Shown: positions 29,448 through 38,718 of the stretch, in pieces | How the letters are laid out: each line of letters starts with the position of its first letter | Position numbering within the stretch: the stretch's first letter is position 1 | Assembly (NCBI GenBank): GCA_022510525.1 | Contig: JAFLTH010000003.1 | Coordinates: 16,217-80,216, forward strand | Direction of reading: 5' to 3' | DNA length: 64,000 nucleotides | Origin: Lachnospiraceae bacterium | Lineage (GTDB): Bacteria > Bacillota > Clostridia > Lachnospirales > Lachnospiraceae | Notes under the pieces: model-generated | Databases searched by the model: none | The model's input: only the letters and a program-made list of their open reading frames with translations | What the model was told of the DNA's origin: nothing | Made by a program: the position numbers and the translations under genes

Positions 29448-31262
29448 ATGGAAACCATAGATAAAAGCAGAATCAGGAATTTTTGCATAGTAGCGCATAT
29501 CGACCACGGTAAATCCACTCTGGCGGACCGTATTATAGAAAAGACAGGACTTCTGACCAGCCGTGAGATGCAGGCTCAGGTTCTTGATAATATGGAACTG
29601 GAGCGGGAGAGAGGTATTACCATCAAAGCGCAGACGGTGCGCATCATATATAAGGCAAAAGACGGACAGGAATATATTTTTAATCTGATAGATACCCCGG
29701 GACATGTGGATTTTAACTACGAGGTCAGCAGGAGCCTTGCAGCCTGTGATGGGGCAATCCTTGTTGTGGATGCCGCTCAGGGCATTGAGGCGCAGACTCT
29801 TGCCAACGTCTACCTTGCGCTGGACCATGATCTTGACGTGTTTCCGGTCATCAATAAGATAGACCTTCCGAGTGCGGAGCCTGAGCGTGTAAAAAATGAA
29901 ATAGAGGATGTAATAGGAATAGAAGCGCAGGATGCCCCGCTTATTTCCGCCAAGAACGGTATAGGAATAGAGGATGTGCTTGAGGCAATAGTTGAAAAAA
30001 TCCCTGCGCCCACCGGCAGCCGGGACAACCCCCTGCAGGCACTTATCTTTGATTCTGTCTATGATTCCTACAAAGGTGTCATAGTATTTTGCCGCATCAT
30101 GGAAGGTGTTGTACGCAAAGGCACTCATATAAAGATGATGGCAACGGGAGCGGAAGCGGAAGTCGTGGAAGTCGGATATTTCGGGGCAGGACAGTTTATT
30201 CCCTGTGAAGAACTTTCTGCCGGTCTGGTAGGCTATCTGACCGCTTCCATTAAAAACGTAAAAGATACTGCGGTAGGTGATACAATAACAGATGTTATGA
30301 AACCCTGTGACTCACCACTTCCCGGATATAAAAAAGTCAATTCCATGGTTTATTGCGGAATGTATCCCGCAGACGGCGCCAAATACCCCGACCTTCGGGA
30401 TGCGCTTGAGAAACTTAAGTTAAACGATGCTTCCTTAAATTATGAGCCGGAGACCTCAATAGCCCTTGGCTTTGGTTTCCGCTGCGGTTTCCTGGGGCTT
30501 TTGCACCTGGAAATCATACAGGAACGTCTGGAAAGGGAATATAATCTGGATCTGGTAACAACCGCACCCGGAGTTATCTACAAGGTGCATAAGACAAACG
30601 GGGAAGTTATTGAACTCACCAATCCTTCCAATCTCCCCGATCTTTCGGAGATTGATTACATGGAAGAACCTGTGGTAAGTTCGGAGATAATGGTAACGAC
30701 GGAGTTTATCGGTCCTATTATGCAGCTTTGTCAGGAAAGACGCGGCCGCTATATAAGTACGGAATATATCGAGGCAACCAGAGCCTTGATAAAATATGAC
30801 CTGCCTTTAAATGAGATAATCTATGACTTTTTTGATGCGCTTAAGTCGCGTTCAAGGGGTTATGCATCTTTTGACTATGAGATGAAAGGTTATGAAGAAG
30901 CCAAACTGGTAAAACTTGATATATTGGTTAACCGTGAAGAGGTTGACGCCCTTTCGTTTATAGTACATGCCGACAGCGCATACGAAAGAGGGCGCAGGAT
31001 GTGTGAAAAGCTTAAGGAGGAGATTCCCCGTCACTTATTTGAAATCCCGATTCAGGCAGCGGTAGGCGGCAAGATAATAGCAAGAGAGACTGTTAAGGCA
31101 ATGCGTAAGGATGTGCTTGCAAAATGCTACGGCGGCGATATTACCCGTAAGAAGAAGCTGCTTGAGAAGCAGAAAGAGGGTAAGAAGAGAATGCGGCAGA
31201 TTGGAAATGTGGAGATACCCCAGAGTGCGTTTATGAGTGTGCTTAAGCTGGATAATGATTGA
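29448..31262 (+). CDS. lepA: Elongation factor 4
   Basis: '[19 protein letters not shown]', '[12 protein letters not shown]', 'DTPGHVDF'; 604 aa. Confidence 0.98.
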   Translation: METIDKSRIRNFCIVAHIDHGKSTLADRIIEKTGLLTSREMQAQVLDNMELERERGITIKAQTVRIIYKAKDGQEYIFNLIDTPGHVDFNYEVSRSLAACDGAILVVDAAQGIEAQTLANVYLALDHDLDVFPVINKIDLPSAEPERVKNEIEDVIGIEAQDAPLISAKNGIGIEDVLEAIVEKIPAPTGSRDNPLQALIFDSVYDSYKGVIVFCRIMEGVVRKGTHIKMMATGAEAEVVEVGYFGAGQFIPCEELSAGLVGYLTASIKNVKDTAVGDTITDVMKPCDSPLPGYKKVNSMVYCGMYPADGAKYPDLRDALEKLKLNDASLNYEPETSIALGFGFRCGFLGLLHLEIIQERLEREYNLDLVTTAPGVIYKVHKTNGEVIELTNPSNLPDLSEIDYMEEPVVSSEIMVTTEFIGPIMQLCQERRGRYISTEYIEATRALIKYDLPLNEIIYDFFDALKSRSRGYASFDYEMKGYEEAKLVKLDILVNREEVDALSFIVHADSAYERGRRMCEKLKEEIPRHLFEIPIQAAVGGKIIARETVKAMRKDVLAKCYGGDITRKKKLLEKQKEGKKRMRQIGNVEIPQSAFMSVLKLDND

Positions 31263-31300
31263 TTATAGGCATATACAGATTCTAAGAAAGGATTGCTTTA

Positions 31301-31903
31301 ATGTTAAAGAATAAGTTTGGAATCACCGATTCCGTAGAACTTGCGAAAACAGAGGAAAAATTGAGTAAAAAAAGAGCTGCACAATTATTCGAAAACGGAT
31401 ATTTGGCCGCTATGGAGGCAGGAACATTCAATACTCTTGCTAAAATACATGACTATCTTTTTAACGAAATATATGAGTTTGCAGGTAAGCTTCGTGATGT
31501 TAATCTTGCAAAAGGCAATTTCCGGTTTGTTCCGGTTATGTACCTTGGAGCGGCTCTTGAAAATATAGATAAAATGCCTCAATCGACTTTTGATGAAATT
31601 ATTGAAAAGTATGTAGAAATGAACGTGGCACATCCTTTCCGTGAGGGCAATGGACGCAGTATGCGTATTTGGCTTGATCTTATGCTGAAAAAAGAGCTGA
31701 ATCTTGTAATTGACTGGAGCATTGTAGATAAAGATGAATATCTGTCGGCGATGGAAAGGAGCCCAGTCAATGATATTGAGATTAAACATCTTCTGAAAAA
31801 GGCTTTGACAGATAAAACAACGGACCGTGATGTGTATATGAAGGGCATTGACCACAGTTATTATTATGAGGGCTACTCTCTTTATAAAGCTGAGGAACTA
31901 TAA
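31301..31903 (+). CDS. Fic family protein, class III-like
   Basis: Fic motif 'HPFREGNGRSMR'; C-terminal 'HSYYYEGY' fits the (S/T)xxxE(G/N) inhibitory motif. Confidence 0.92.
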   Translation: MLKNKFGITDSVELAKTEEKLSKKRAAQLFENGYLAAMEAGTFNTLAKIHDYLFNEIYEFAGKLRDVNLAKGNFRFVPVMYLGAALENIDKMPQSTFDEIIEKYVEMNVAHPFREGNGRSMRIWLDLMLKKELNLVIDWSIVDKDEYLSAMERSPVNDIEIKHLLKKALTDKTTDRDVYMKGIDHSYYYEGYSLYKAEEL

Positions 31904-31904
31904 C

Positions 31905-33086
31905 ATGAGCAATCTTATTCCGTTAAGCGTATACATTCACATCCCGTTTTGCATAAGAAAATGCCTCTACTGTGATTTTCTGTCGTATCCGGCGTCTGAT
32001 AATGAGAAACATTCTTATATTAGTGCGCTGGTATCTGAAATAGAACAACAATCCCGATTTTATGATTCTCATAGCATAATTTCAGTTTTTATAGGTGGAG
32101 GAACTCCGTCCGTTCTGGATGCGAGCGCCATAGAAACTATATTATGTAAACTTAAAACCTGTTTTCACATTGAGAATAAACCTGAAATTACGATTGAGGT
32201 TAATCCCGGCACGGTAACAGAAGAAAAACTGGCTTCATATTTACGTTCAGGCATCAACCGCCTCAGCATTGGTCTGCAGAGCGCGGATGATGAAGAACTT
32301 AAGATTCTTGGAAGAATCCATAATTATGCGGCATTTTGCGATACTTACGAACTTGCAAGAAAAGCGGGTTTTAAGAATATCAATGTTGATCTTATGTCGG
32401 CGATTCCGGGACAGACTGCGGATTCATACCGTGCAACCCTTGAGAAAATACTTGAATATGGACCGGAGCATATTTCGGCATACAGTCTGATTCTGGAAGA
32501 GGGTACGTGGTTTTATGAAAATCGGGATAAACTTGAACTTCTGACGGAAGATGAAGACAGACTTCTTTATGAAATGACCGAGAAGATGCTCTCTGCGCAG
32601 GGCTATCATCGCTATGAGATTTCCAATTATGCTAAGAATGGATATGAATGTATACACAATAAGGTATACTGGCAAAGAGGAGATTATGTGGGCTTTGGAC
32701 TGGGAGCTGCATCAATGATTGGGGATGTGCGTTGGAATAATACACATGAAATAAATAAATATCAGATGTTATTAAATGAAGACGATATATTACCATATGA
32801 GAATAATATGCTGTCAAATAAATGCAATACGTTATTACATGAAAATAAGCACTGCCTATCAAAAGAGGAACAGATGGAAGAATTTATGTTCCTTGGTCTG
32901 CGTCTGATAAAAGGTGTAAAGAAAGATGATTTTATGGAAAAATTTGGAGTACCTATTGAAGATGTTTATGGAGAAGTGATAGAAAAGCTGCAAAAAGACG
33001 GACTTGTCACGGTTGACGACTCAATACGCCTTACGCCTTACGGCATAGATATCAGTAATTATGTTATGGCGCAATTTTTGTTTTAA
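31905..33086 (+). CDS. hemW: Radical SAM heme chaperone HemW (oxygen-independent coproporphyrinogen oxidase-like)
   Basis: 'VYIHIPFCIRKCLYCDF' radical SAM CxxxCxxC; 'FIGGGTPS'; follows lepA (with the fic gene between). Confidence 0.92.
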   Translation: MSNLIPLSVYIHIPFCIRKCLYCDFLSYPASDNEKHSYISALVSEIEQQSRFYDSHSIISVFIGGGTPSVLDASAIETILCKLKTCFHIENKPEITIEVNPGTVTEEKLASYLRSGINRLSIGLQSADDEELKILGRIHNYAAFCDTYELARKAGFKNINVDLMSAIPGQTADSYRATLEKILEYGPEHISAYSLILEEGTWFYENRDKLELLTEDEDRLLYEMTEKMLSAQGYHRYEISNYAKNGYECIHNKVYWQRGDYVGFGLGAASMIGDVRWNNTHEINKYQMLLNEDDILPYENNMLSNKCNTLLHENKHCLSKEEQMEEFMFLGLRLIKGVKKDDFMEKFGVPIEDVYGEVIEKLQKDGLVTVDDSIRLTPYGIDISNYVMAQFLF

Positions 33087-33235
33087 GTTATATACAAGAT
33101 TGTATTGAATTTTATACAATAAATTAGTATAATAATCTTATCAATGTAAAATAGCCATGCTTTATTTTTGTGTGGAAAGGCACTTGAACTGTCCCGAAGT
33201 CATAGAATAGAGTAAATGAACTTTGGGGGCTTCTT

Positions 33236-33865
33236 TTGAAAACATTTAAGCAGCCGCTTACAGCTAAAGAAGAAGCCGAATACCTTCAACAGCTTAAGGC
33301 GGGAGACTTAAGGCAAAGGCAGAGAGCCAAAGATATATTGGTTGAGCATAACCTTCGTCTGGTTGCGCATATTGCGAAAAAGTATCAGAATGTTGATGAG
33401 GATATGGAAGATTTGATTTCAACCGGCACGATCGGACTCATTAAGGCTATAGATTCTTTTGATGCAGGAAAAGGCAAGCTTAGCACATATGCTTCAAGAT
33501 GTATTGATAATGAACTCTTGATGCTGCTTAGAGCCAAAAAGAAAAAATCCAGAGAGGTATCGCTTTACGAACCGATAGGAACGGATAGAGAAGGTAATGA
33601 AATAAATCTGCTGGATATCATTGAACAGGAACAGACTGATGTTATAGAGCAGATGGAAGTAAAAGAACATTTAAAACGTTTGTCGGGTCTTATAAACGAA
33701 AAGCTGGATGAACGGGAAAAAGAAATACTTACCTTGCGTTACGGACTGAGTGACGATAAAGAAGTTACGCAGCGTGAAATAGGTAAAAATCTGGGTATTT
33801 CAAGAAGCTATGTCTCGAGAATTGAAAAAAAGGCTTTGGAGAAACTACGGGAAGGCTTTGAATAG
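33236..33865 (+). CDS. sigK: Sporulation sigma factor SigK, uninterrupted and without an evident pro-sequence
   Basis: 'QPLTAKEEAEYLQQLKAGD', 'EHNLRLVAHIAKKYQN', 'EDLISTGTIGLIKAIDSF', 'LGISRSYVSRIEKKAL'; TTG start after GGGGG. Confidence 0.88.
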   Translation: MKTFKQPLTAKEEAEYLQQLKAGDLRQRQRAKDILVEHNLRLVAHIAKKYQNVDEDMEDLISTGTIGLIKAIDSFDAGKGKLSTYASRCIDNELLMLLRAKKKKSREVSLYEPIGTDREGNEINLLDIIEQEQTDVIEQMEVKEHLKRLSGLINEKLDEREKEILTLRYGLSDDKEVTQREIGKNLGISRSYVSRIEKKALEKLREGFE

Positions 33866-33891
33866 ACAGATATACAAGGAGATGAATTAAT

Positions 33892-35097
33892 ATGATCTTT
33901 GTAAAAACAGATGACTTAAAGACGGGAATGAGGCTGGCACGGCCTGTCTATAACAAAAACGGAGTTTTGCTGTATGAGAGGGATTCCAAACTTACATATC
34001 AGGGCATTACCAGTATTAAAAATTTTGGTCTGATTGGTATTTTTGTGCTTGAACCGGCAGAACCCGTCCCGCCTATGACAGAGGATGATATATATTTTGA
34101 GCGGTTTCAGACGATATATGTATTTGCCATAAAAGAAGAGCTGGATAATATTTTACAGACCAAGAGGCAGGCCAAGATGCAGTCGATTACCGCCAATATA
34201 ATCAAGAATTACGGTCATCTGGACAGAAAAATATACTTTATGCAGAATCTGCGCAGTAAGGAAGACTATACTTATAAACACTCTTTGAATGTCGCTATGC
34301 TGTGCGCAATGATAGCACATACCATGAACATAACGGTCGGGGAACAACTTGATACCGTTACGGCAGCCATAGTACACGATATCGGTAAGCTTGCGGCTCC
34401 CAAAGAGGTAATGATGAGTGACAACTGGACTGAGCTGGAAAAAGGACAGATCAAAGCTGCGGAAATTGCGGGATTTGGCATAATAGAACAGACCTTCGCC
34501 GTAACACCCAATATTAAGCGCATATGCATGCAGGCGCAGAAGAATATTGAAAGTCTGGAAAAAGGCGAAGATGTAGATAATTCCAAGATGATTATGGGAG
34601 CCAGGATATTATCTGTTGCGGAGACTTTTGACACCATGACCGCAATGCAGATTGACAAACCACCGGCATCCGAGGTTGCCGCACTGAAGTATTTGATGCA
34701 GCATCCGGACTACTTTGATGAAAAGGTGGTAAAAGCTTTAATAGATTCCGTCAAGATTCTGTTTGCCGGAGTCAGCATTGAGCTTAATACCGGAGAGAAA
34801 GGACTGGTACTTTCGGAAAATCCGGTAAATGTTTTAAAACCTATGATACTTACATATACGGATAACAAGCTGATAGACCTTTACAGTAAAGAATATGACG
34901 GAAAACTTGAAATTGTCGATATAATGAAGACAATGGATAACCGCCATATTGTGAATAGGGCACTTATGGAGAAGTTCGGTATTAAACCTCAGGAAAAAAC
35001 ATATACCGGCGCATCTCCAAGTATGGAGGAGCAGCCATCCGGTGAAGATAATACACAGGATGGCGAAACTGAGGAATATGTTCCCGGTGCTGTTTAA
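33892..35097 (+). CDS. HD-GYP-like domain protein
   Basis: 'YTYKHSLNVAMLCAMIAHTM', 'AAIVHDIGKLAAPKEVM'; the GYP segment is not a perfect match. Confidence 0.8.
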   Translation: MIFVKTDDLKTGMRLARPVYNKNGVLLYERDSKLTYQGITSIKNFGLIGIFVLEPAEPVPPMTEDDIYFERFQTIYVFAIKEELDNILQTKRQAKMQSITANIIKNYGHLDRKIYFMQNLRSKEDYTYKHSLNVAMLCAMIAHTMNITVGEQLDTVTAAIVHDIGKLAAPKEVMMSDNWTELEKGQIKAAEIAGFGIIEQTFAVTPNIKRICMQAQKNIESLEKGEDVDNSKMIMGARILSVAETFDTMTAMQIDKPPASEVAALKYLMQHPDYFDEKVVKALIDSVKILFAGVSIELNTGEKGLVLSENPVNVLKPMILTYTDNKLIDLYSKEYDGKLEIVDIMKTMDNRHIVNRALMEKFGIKPQEKTYTGASPSMEEQPSGEDNTQDGETEEYVPGAV

Positions 35098-35126
35098 AAA
35101 ATACAGGAAGAAAGAGGATATAAGCT

Positions 35127-36182
35127 ATGCCAAATATAGATGAAATTCTTAGGGTTGCAAATGCTGCGAAAGCATCGGACGTACATATTACGGTAGGCAT
35201 ACCGCCCAAAATGCGCGTATTCGGCAAACTTCTTACAATGGACTATCCGCCGTTAGGACCGCCGGATACGGAGGCACTGGTTCGTCAGATTATGACTGAG
35301 GAGCAATATACATCCTTTAAAAAACGTGGAGAGTTGGATATGTCTTTCTCTATAAGCGATGTTGGACGTTATCGTGTGAATGTCTATCAACAGAGAGGCT
35401 CTTCGGCTATGGCGTTTCGTCTTGTGGGTACAGAGATACCGTCACCGGAAGTTCTTGGAGTTCCCACATCTGTCGTAGATTTATATGAGAGAAAAAGAGG
35501 ACTTATCCTTGTCACGGGACCTACCGGAAGCGGTAAATCCACCACACTTGCAGCGATTATTAATAAAGTCAATGAAAACAGGGCTGCTCACGTAATAACG
35601 CTTGAAGACCCGATTGAGTATCTGCATCAGCATAGAAAAGCAATGGTCAACCAGCGTGAAATAGGAATGGATACAGAGAGTTATGCCAATGCGCTCAGAG
35701 CTGCGCTTCGTGAGGATCCTGATGTTATTCTGGTCGGTGAGATGCGTGATTATGAGACTATCAGTATTGCAATAACGGCTGCGGAAACCGGACATCTTGT
35801 CCTTTCCACCTTACATACCATTGGTGCGGCAAGTACCGTAGACCGTGTTATCGACGTTTTCCCGCCCCACCAGCAGCAGCAGATTCGTGTGCAGTTTGCA
35901 AATGTTCTTGAAGCGGTTATTTCGCAGCAGCTTATTCCTATCAGGGATGGTGCAGGCCGTGTGGCAGCTTTTGAGGTTATGCATGCAAACCACGCCGTAA
36001 GAAACCTCATCCGCGAGGGTAAATCCCACCAGCTTGTTTCCGTTATGCAGACTAACCGCAAGATGGGAATGATAACAATGGACGATAGCATTGCACAGCT
36101 TTACTATGAAGGGAAGATTAGCAGGGATATGGCAATCCAGTTTGCTGTTGACCCGGAAAATATGCTTAATAAGGTAAACTAA
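35127..36182 (+). CDS. pilT: Type IV pilus retraction ATPase PilT
   Basis: Walker A 'LVTGPTGSGKSTTLAAIINKVN', 'EDPIEYLHQH', 'ALREDPDVILVGEMRDYETISIAITAAETGHLVLSTLHT'. Confidence 0.95.
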   Translation: MPNIDEILRVANAAKASDVHITVGIPPKMRVFGKLLTMDYPPLGPPDTEALVRQIMTEEQYTSFKKRGELDMSFSISDVGRYRVNVYQQRGSSAMAFRLVGTEIPSPEVLGVPTSVVDLYERKRGLILVTGPTGSGKSTTLAAIINKVNENRAAHVITLEDPIEYLHQHRKAMVNQREIGMDTESYANALRAALREDPDVILVGEMRDYETISIAITAAETGHLVLSTLHTIGAASTVDRVIDVFPPHQQQQIRVQFANVLEAVISQQLIPIRDGAGRVAAFEVMHANHAVRNLIREGKSHQLVSVMQTNRKMGMITMDDSIAQLYYEGKISRDMAIQFAVDPENMLNKVN

Positions 36183-36205
36183 TTGAGTGAACCGATCAAT
36201 ATGGC

Positions 36206-36268
36206 GCACTTGCATTTTAAATTGAATAGTGTTATATTATTTACACTTTGAAGTTAAAGTGCAAGTGC
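36206..36268. repeat. 63-nt inverted repeat downstream of pilT
   Basis: GCACTTGCATTTTAA (36206-36220) versus TTAAAGTGCAAGTGC (36254-36268), 14/15; inner AGTGT/ACACT. Confidence 0.65.
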
Positions 36269-36464
36269 TGCAATTTTAAATATAATATTCTGTAGCTAAA
36301 TCATATTATTCTAATGCTGACTATAGTAACATTAGAATTTCAAAATTCTTTTTATTTCCGGCATATCGCCGATGAATTCAAAACAATTAATATATTAATG
36401 ATTTGATATCACTTGTTATTGAATCGCTTGGTTTAATTTTAGCACCTTGATAATTGAATAAGGC

Positions 36465-36494
36465 TTTACACTTGCAATAAAAACCCTTTATAAT
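36465..36494 (+). promoter_or_regulatory. Promoter of cassette B
   Basis: TTTACA (36465-36470), 18-nt spacer, TATAAT (36489-36494). Confidence 0.7.
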
Positions 36495-36544
36495 TAAGTT
36501 AAACATCAAACTTAGGGGAAAAGGGGTGTGAAAGGATGAATGAA

Positions 36545-36712
36545 ATGACAGATAAAGAGTTAATCACAATAACGATTGACAGATATACGGATTTGCAACG
36601 TATTAAAAAATCAAATGGTAATCAGGAGAATGCAGAACTTGATTATCAAATAAAAATAACAACCGCTAAATTATCATCATTGGGAGTAAATGTTGAGGAA
36701 ATAACTCTTTGA
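36545..36712 (+). CDS. Small protein, cassette B (55 aa; upstream in-frame ATG at 36536 possible)
   Basis: MTDKELITITIDRYTDLQRIKKSNGNQENAELDYQIKITTAKLSSLGVNVEEITL; similar to cassette C; not in the supplied ORF track. Confidence 0.65.
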   Translation: MTDKELITITIDRYTDLQRIKKSNGNQENAELDYQIKITTAKLSSLGVNVEEITL

Positions 36713-36756
36713 CATACAACTCTTAAACATGCAACTAAACCGATACACGTAAACAA

Positions 36757-36800
36757 GGGTGTGAAGTCTTATTAAATTACAAAGGCTTTGCACCTTTTTT
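36757..36800 (+). terminator. Rho-independent terminator of cassette B
   Basis: GGGTGTGAAGTCTTATTAAATTACAAAGGCTTTGCACCTTTTTT. Confidence 0.8.
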
Positions 36801-36812
36801 GATTGATAAGGC

Positions 36813-36842
36813 TTTACACCTGTAACAAAAACCCTTTATAAT
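36813..36842 (+). promoter_or_regulatory. Promoter of cassette C
   Basis: TTTACA (36813-36818), 18-nt spacer, TATAAT (36837-36842), nearly identical to the cassette B promoter. Confidence 0.7.
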
Positions 36843-36899
36843 TGGTATAGACTTGAAATACTAAAAAATGAAGGTGGTGAAAAGAGGGTGAGTGATAAT

Positions 36900-37064
36900 A
36901 TGACATTAGAAGAACAAAAAGAAGTAGCCATAGACAGATATGTAGACTTGATGAGGATTAAGGCACATGAAACAGGCGAAAACAAAGAACTTGACTATCA
37001 AATTAAAGTTGCAAAGGTAAAATTAACAAGTTTTGGCATTGATTTTTCAGAACTTGAGTTTTAA
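36900..37064 (+). CDS. Small protein, cassette C (54 aa; GTG at 36888 possible)
   Basis: MTLEEQKEVAIDRYVDLMRIKAHETGENKELDYQIKVAKVKLTSFGIDFSELEF; paralog of cassette B; not in the supplied ORF track. Confidence 0.65.
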   Translation: MTLEEQKEVAIDRYVDLMRIKAHETGENKELDYQIKVAKVKLTSFGIDFSELEF

Positions 37065-37091
37065 TAACAACTAAACAGGCGCACATAAATC

Positions 37092-37134
37092 AAGGTGTAA
37101 AGTCTTATTAACCATCAAGGCTTTACGCCTTTTT
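37092..37134 (+). terminator. Rho-independent terminator of cassette C
   Basis: AAGGTGTAAAGTCTTATTAACCATCAAGGCTTTACGCCTTTTT. Confidence 0.8.
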
Positions 37135-37170
37135 AGTTCTTGACAATAAAATATTAAAGGAGGATTTAAT

Positions 37171-38718
37171 TTGTTCAAATCTATTACATCAGCAACTATC
37201 CACGGCATTGAAGCCCGTCTTATTCGCGTGGAAGTGGATGTCTCGCAGGGGCTTCCGTCCTTTCAGATGGTAGGTCTGTTGGGCTGTGAAATAAAGGAAG
37301 CCAGGGAGCGGGTAAAAGTAGCCCTTAAAAATGCCGGAATGCCGCTTCCGCCTATGTGCATAAACGTCAGCCTTTCACCGGCGGATATGCGCAAGGAAGG
37401 CGCATTGTTTGATCTTCCGGTGGCAATTGGAATCCTCGGTGCAATGGGACATTTTCCTGAAGAAAGTACCGAGGATATGATAATCATCGGAGAACTGGGA
37501 CTGAATGGAGAAGTGAAGCCGGTAAAAGGAGTTCTTCCGATAGTCAGGGAAGCAAAACGGCGGGGGATTAAATACTGCATCCTGCCAAAAGAAAACGCTA
37601 AGGAGGGCGCACTGGTACAGGATATTTCAATAACGGGTGTTACTGATATAAATGAAGCCTTATCTTTCCTGTCCGAGGAAAAAGAGAGGCGAAACAGTTT
37701 GATACCGCCGCTTAGTATAGATGTCCGGACTTTACTTGATAAAAGGCAAAATTCCATAGAAGCGGATTTTGCCGATGTAAACGGGCAGGCAGCAGTCAAA
37801 AGGGCGGCTGAAATAGCGGCGGCAGGTTTTCATCATCTACTCATAATAGGTCCGCCCGGTTCCGGTAAAACTATGATTGCCAAAAGAATTCCGGGTATTC
37901 TACCGCCCTTGTCTCTCGAAGAGAGCATGGAAGTCTCATCAATCTACAGCGTATCCGGCGCATCACCTTCAGGAGAAGTTCTTATGCGGGCCCGCCCGTT
38001 CGTAGCACCCCATCATACAATAACCAAACAGGCACTGGCAGGAGGCGGCAAGGTTCCGGCCCCGGGAATGATTACACTTGCACACAGGGGAGTACTCTTT
38101 TTGGACGAGCTTCCCGAATTTAAACGGGAAACCATTGATATCCTCAGACAGCCGCTGGAGGATAAACGGGTGCAGATTGCCAGAAGCAGCGGAAATTACA
38201 TATATCCGGCTGATTTTATGCTGGTTGGAGCTATGAACCCTTGCCCATGCGGCTATTATCCAGACGTTCAGAAATGCAGATGCAGTCCAAATGAAGTTCA
38301 CCGTTATCTTTCACGGATATCCGGACCGATTATGGATCGCATCGACATCTGCATTGAAGCGGCCTCCATTCAGGTATCCGAGCTTGCCGCGGGAGTCAAA
38401 GAGGAGAGCAGCGAAGAAATCCGCGCCCGCGTTATGAAAGCAAGGAAGATTCAGCAGGAACGCTTTGCCGAAACAGGGTTCCGCTTTAATACAGATATGA
38501 AGGCAAAGGATATCAGAAAATACTGTCGCATGGGACATAAGGAGGAACGCCTGTTGGAAAGCCTCTTTGTAAAGCTGAAACTGACCGCAAGGAGCTATCA
38601 CCGCATTCTCAAGGTGGCACGTACCATTGCAGATTTGGCCGGTTCGGAGAATATTGAGGAACAGCACTTGACTGAAGCCATCTGCTATAGAATGGCGGAT
38701 GACAAGTATTGGAAGTAG
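37171..38718 (+). CDS. comM: YifB/ComM family Mg-chelatase-like AAA ATPase
   Basis: 'LPSFQMVGLLGCEIKEARERV', 'IGPPGSGKTMIAKRIPGILPPLS', 'GVLFLDELPEF'; TTG start after AAAGGAGG. Confidence 0.93.
   Translation: MFKSITSATIHGIEARLIRVEVDVSQGLPSFQMVGLLGCEIKEARERVKVALKNAGMPLPPMCINVSLSPADMRKEGALFDLPVAIGILGAMGHFPEESTEDMIIIGELGLNGEVKPVKGVLPIVREAKRRGIKYCILPKENAKEGALVQDISITGVTDINEALSFLSEEKERRNSLIPPLSIDVRTLLDKRQNSIEADFADVNGQAAVKRAAEIAAAGFHHLLIIGPPGSGKTMIAKRIPGILPPLSLEESMEVSSIYSVSGASPSGEVLMRARPFVAPHHTITKQALAGGGKVPAPGMITLAHRGVLFLDELPEFKRETIDILRQPLEDKRVQIARSSGNYIYPADFMLVGAMNPCPCGYYPDVQKCRCSPNEVHRYLSRISGPIMDRIDICIEAASIQVSELAAGVKEESSEEIRARVMKARKIQQERFAETGFRFNTDMKAKDIRKYCRMGHKEERLLESLFVKLKLTARSYHRILKVARTIADLAGSENIEEQHLTEAICYRMADDKYWK

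Noticed and set aside
33087-33235. SigE-type promoter for sigK (CATAGAATA at about 33202)
   Set aside because: The -10-like match is only approximate and no convincing -35 element was found.
37263-37799. 178-aa antisense ORF inside comM
   Set aside because: Lies wholly within comM; no independent start signals.
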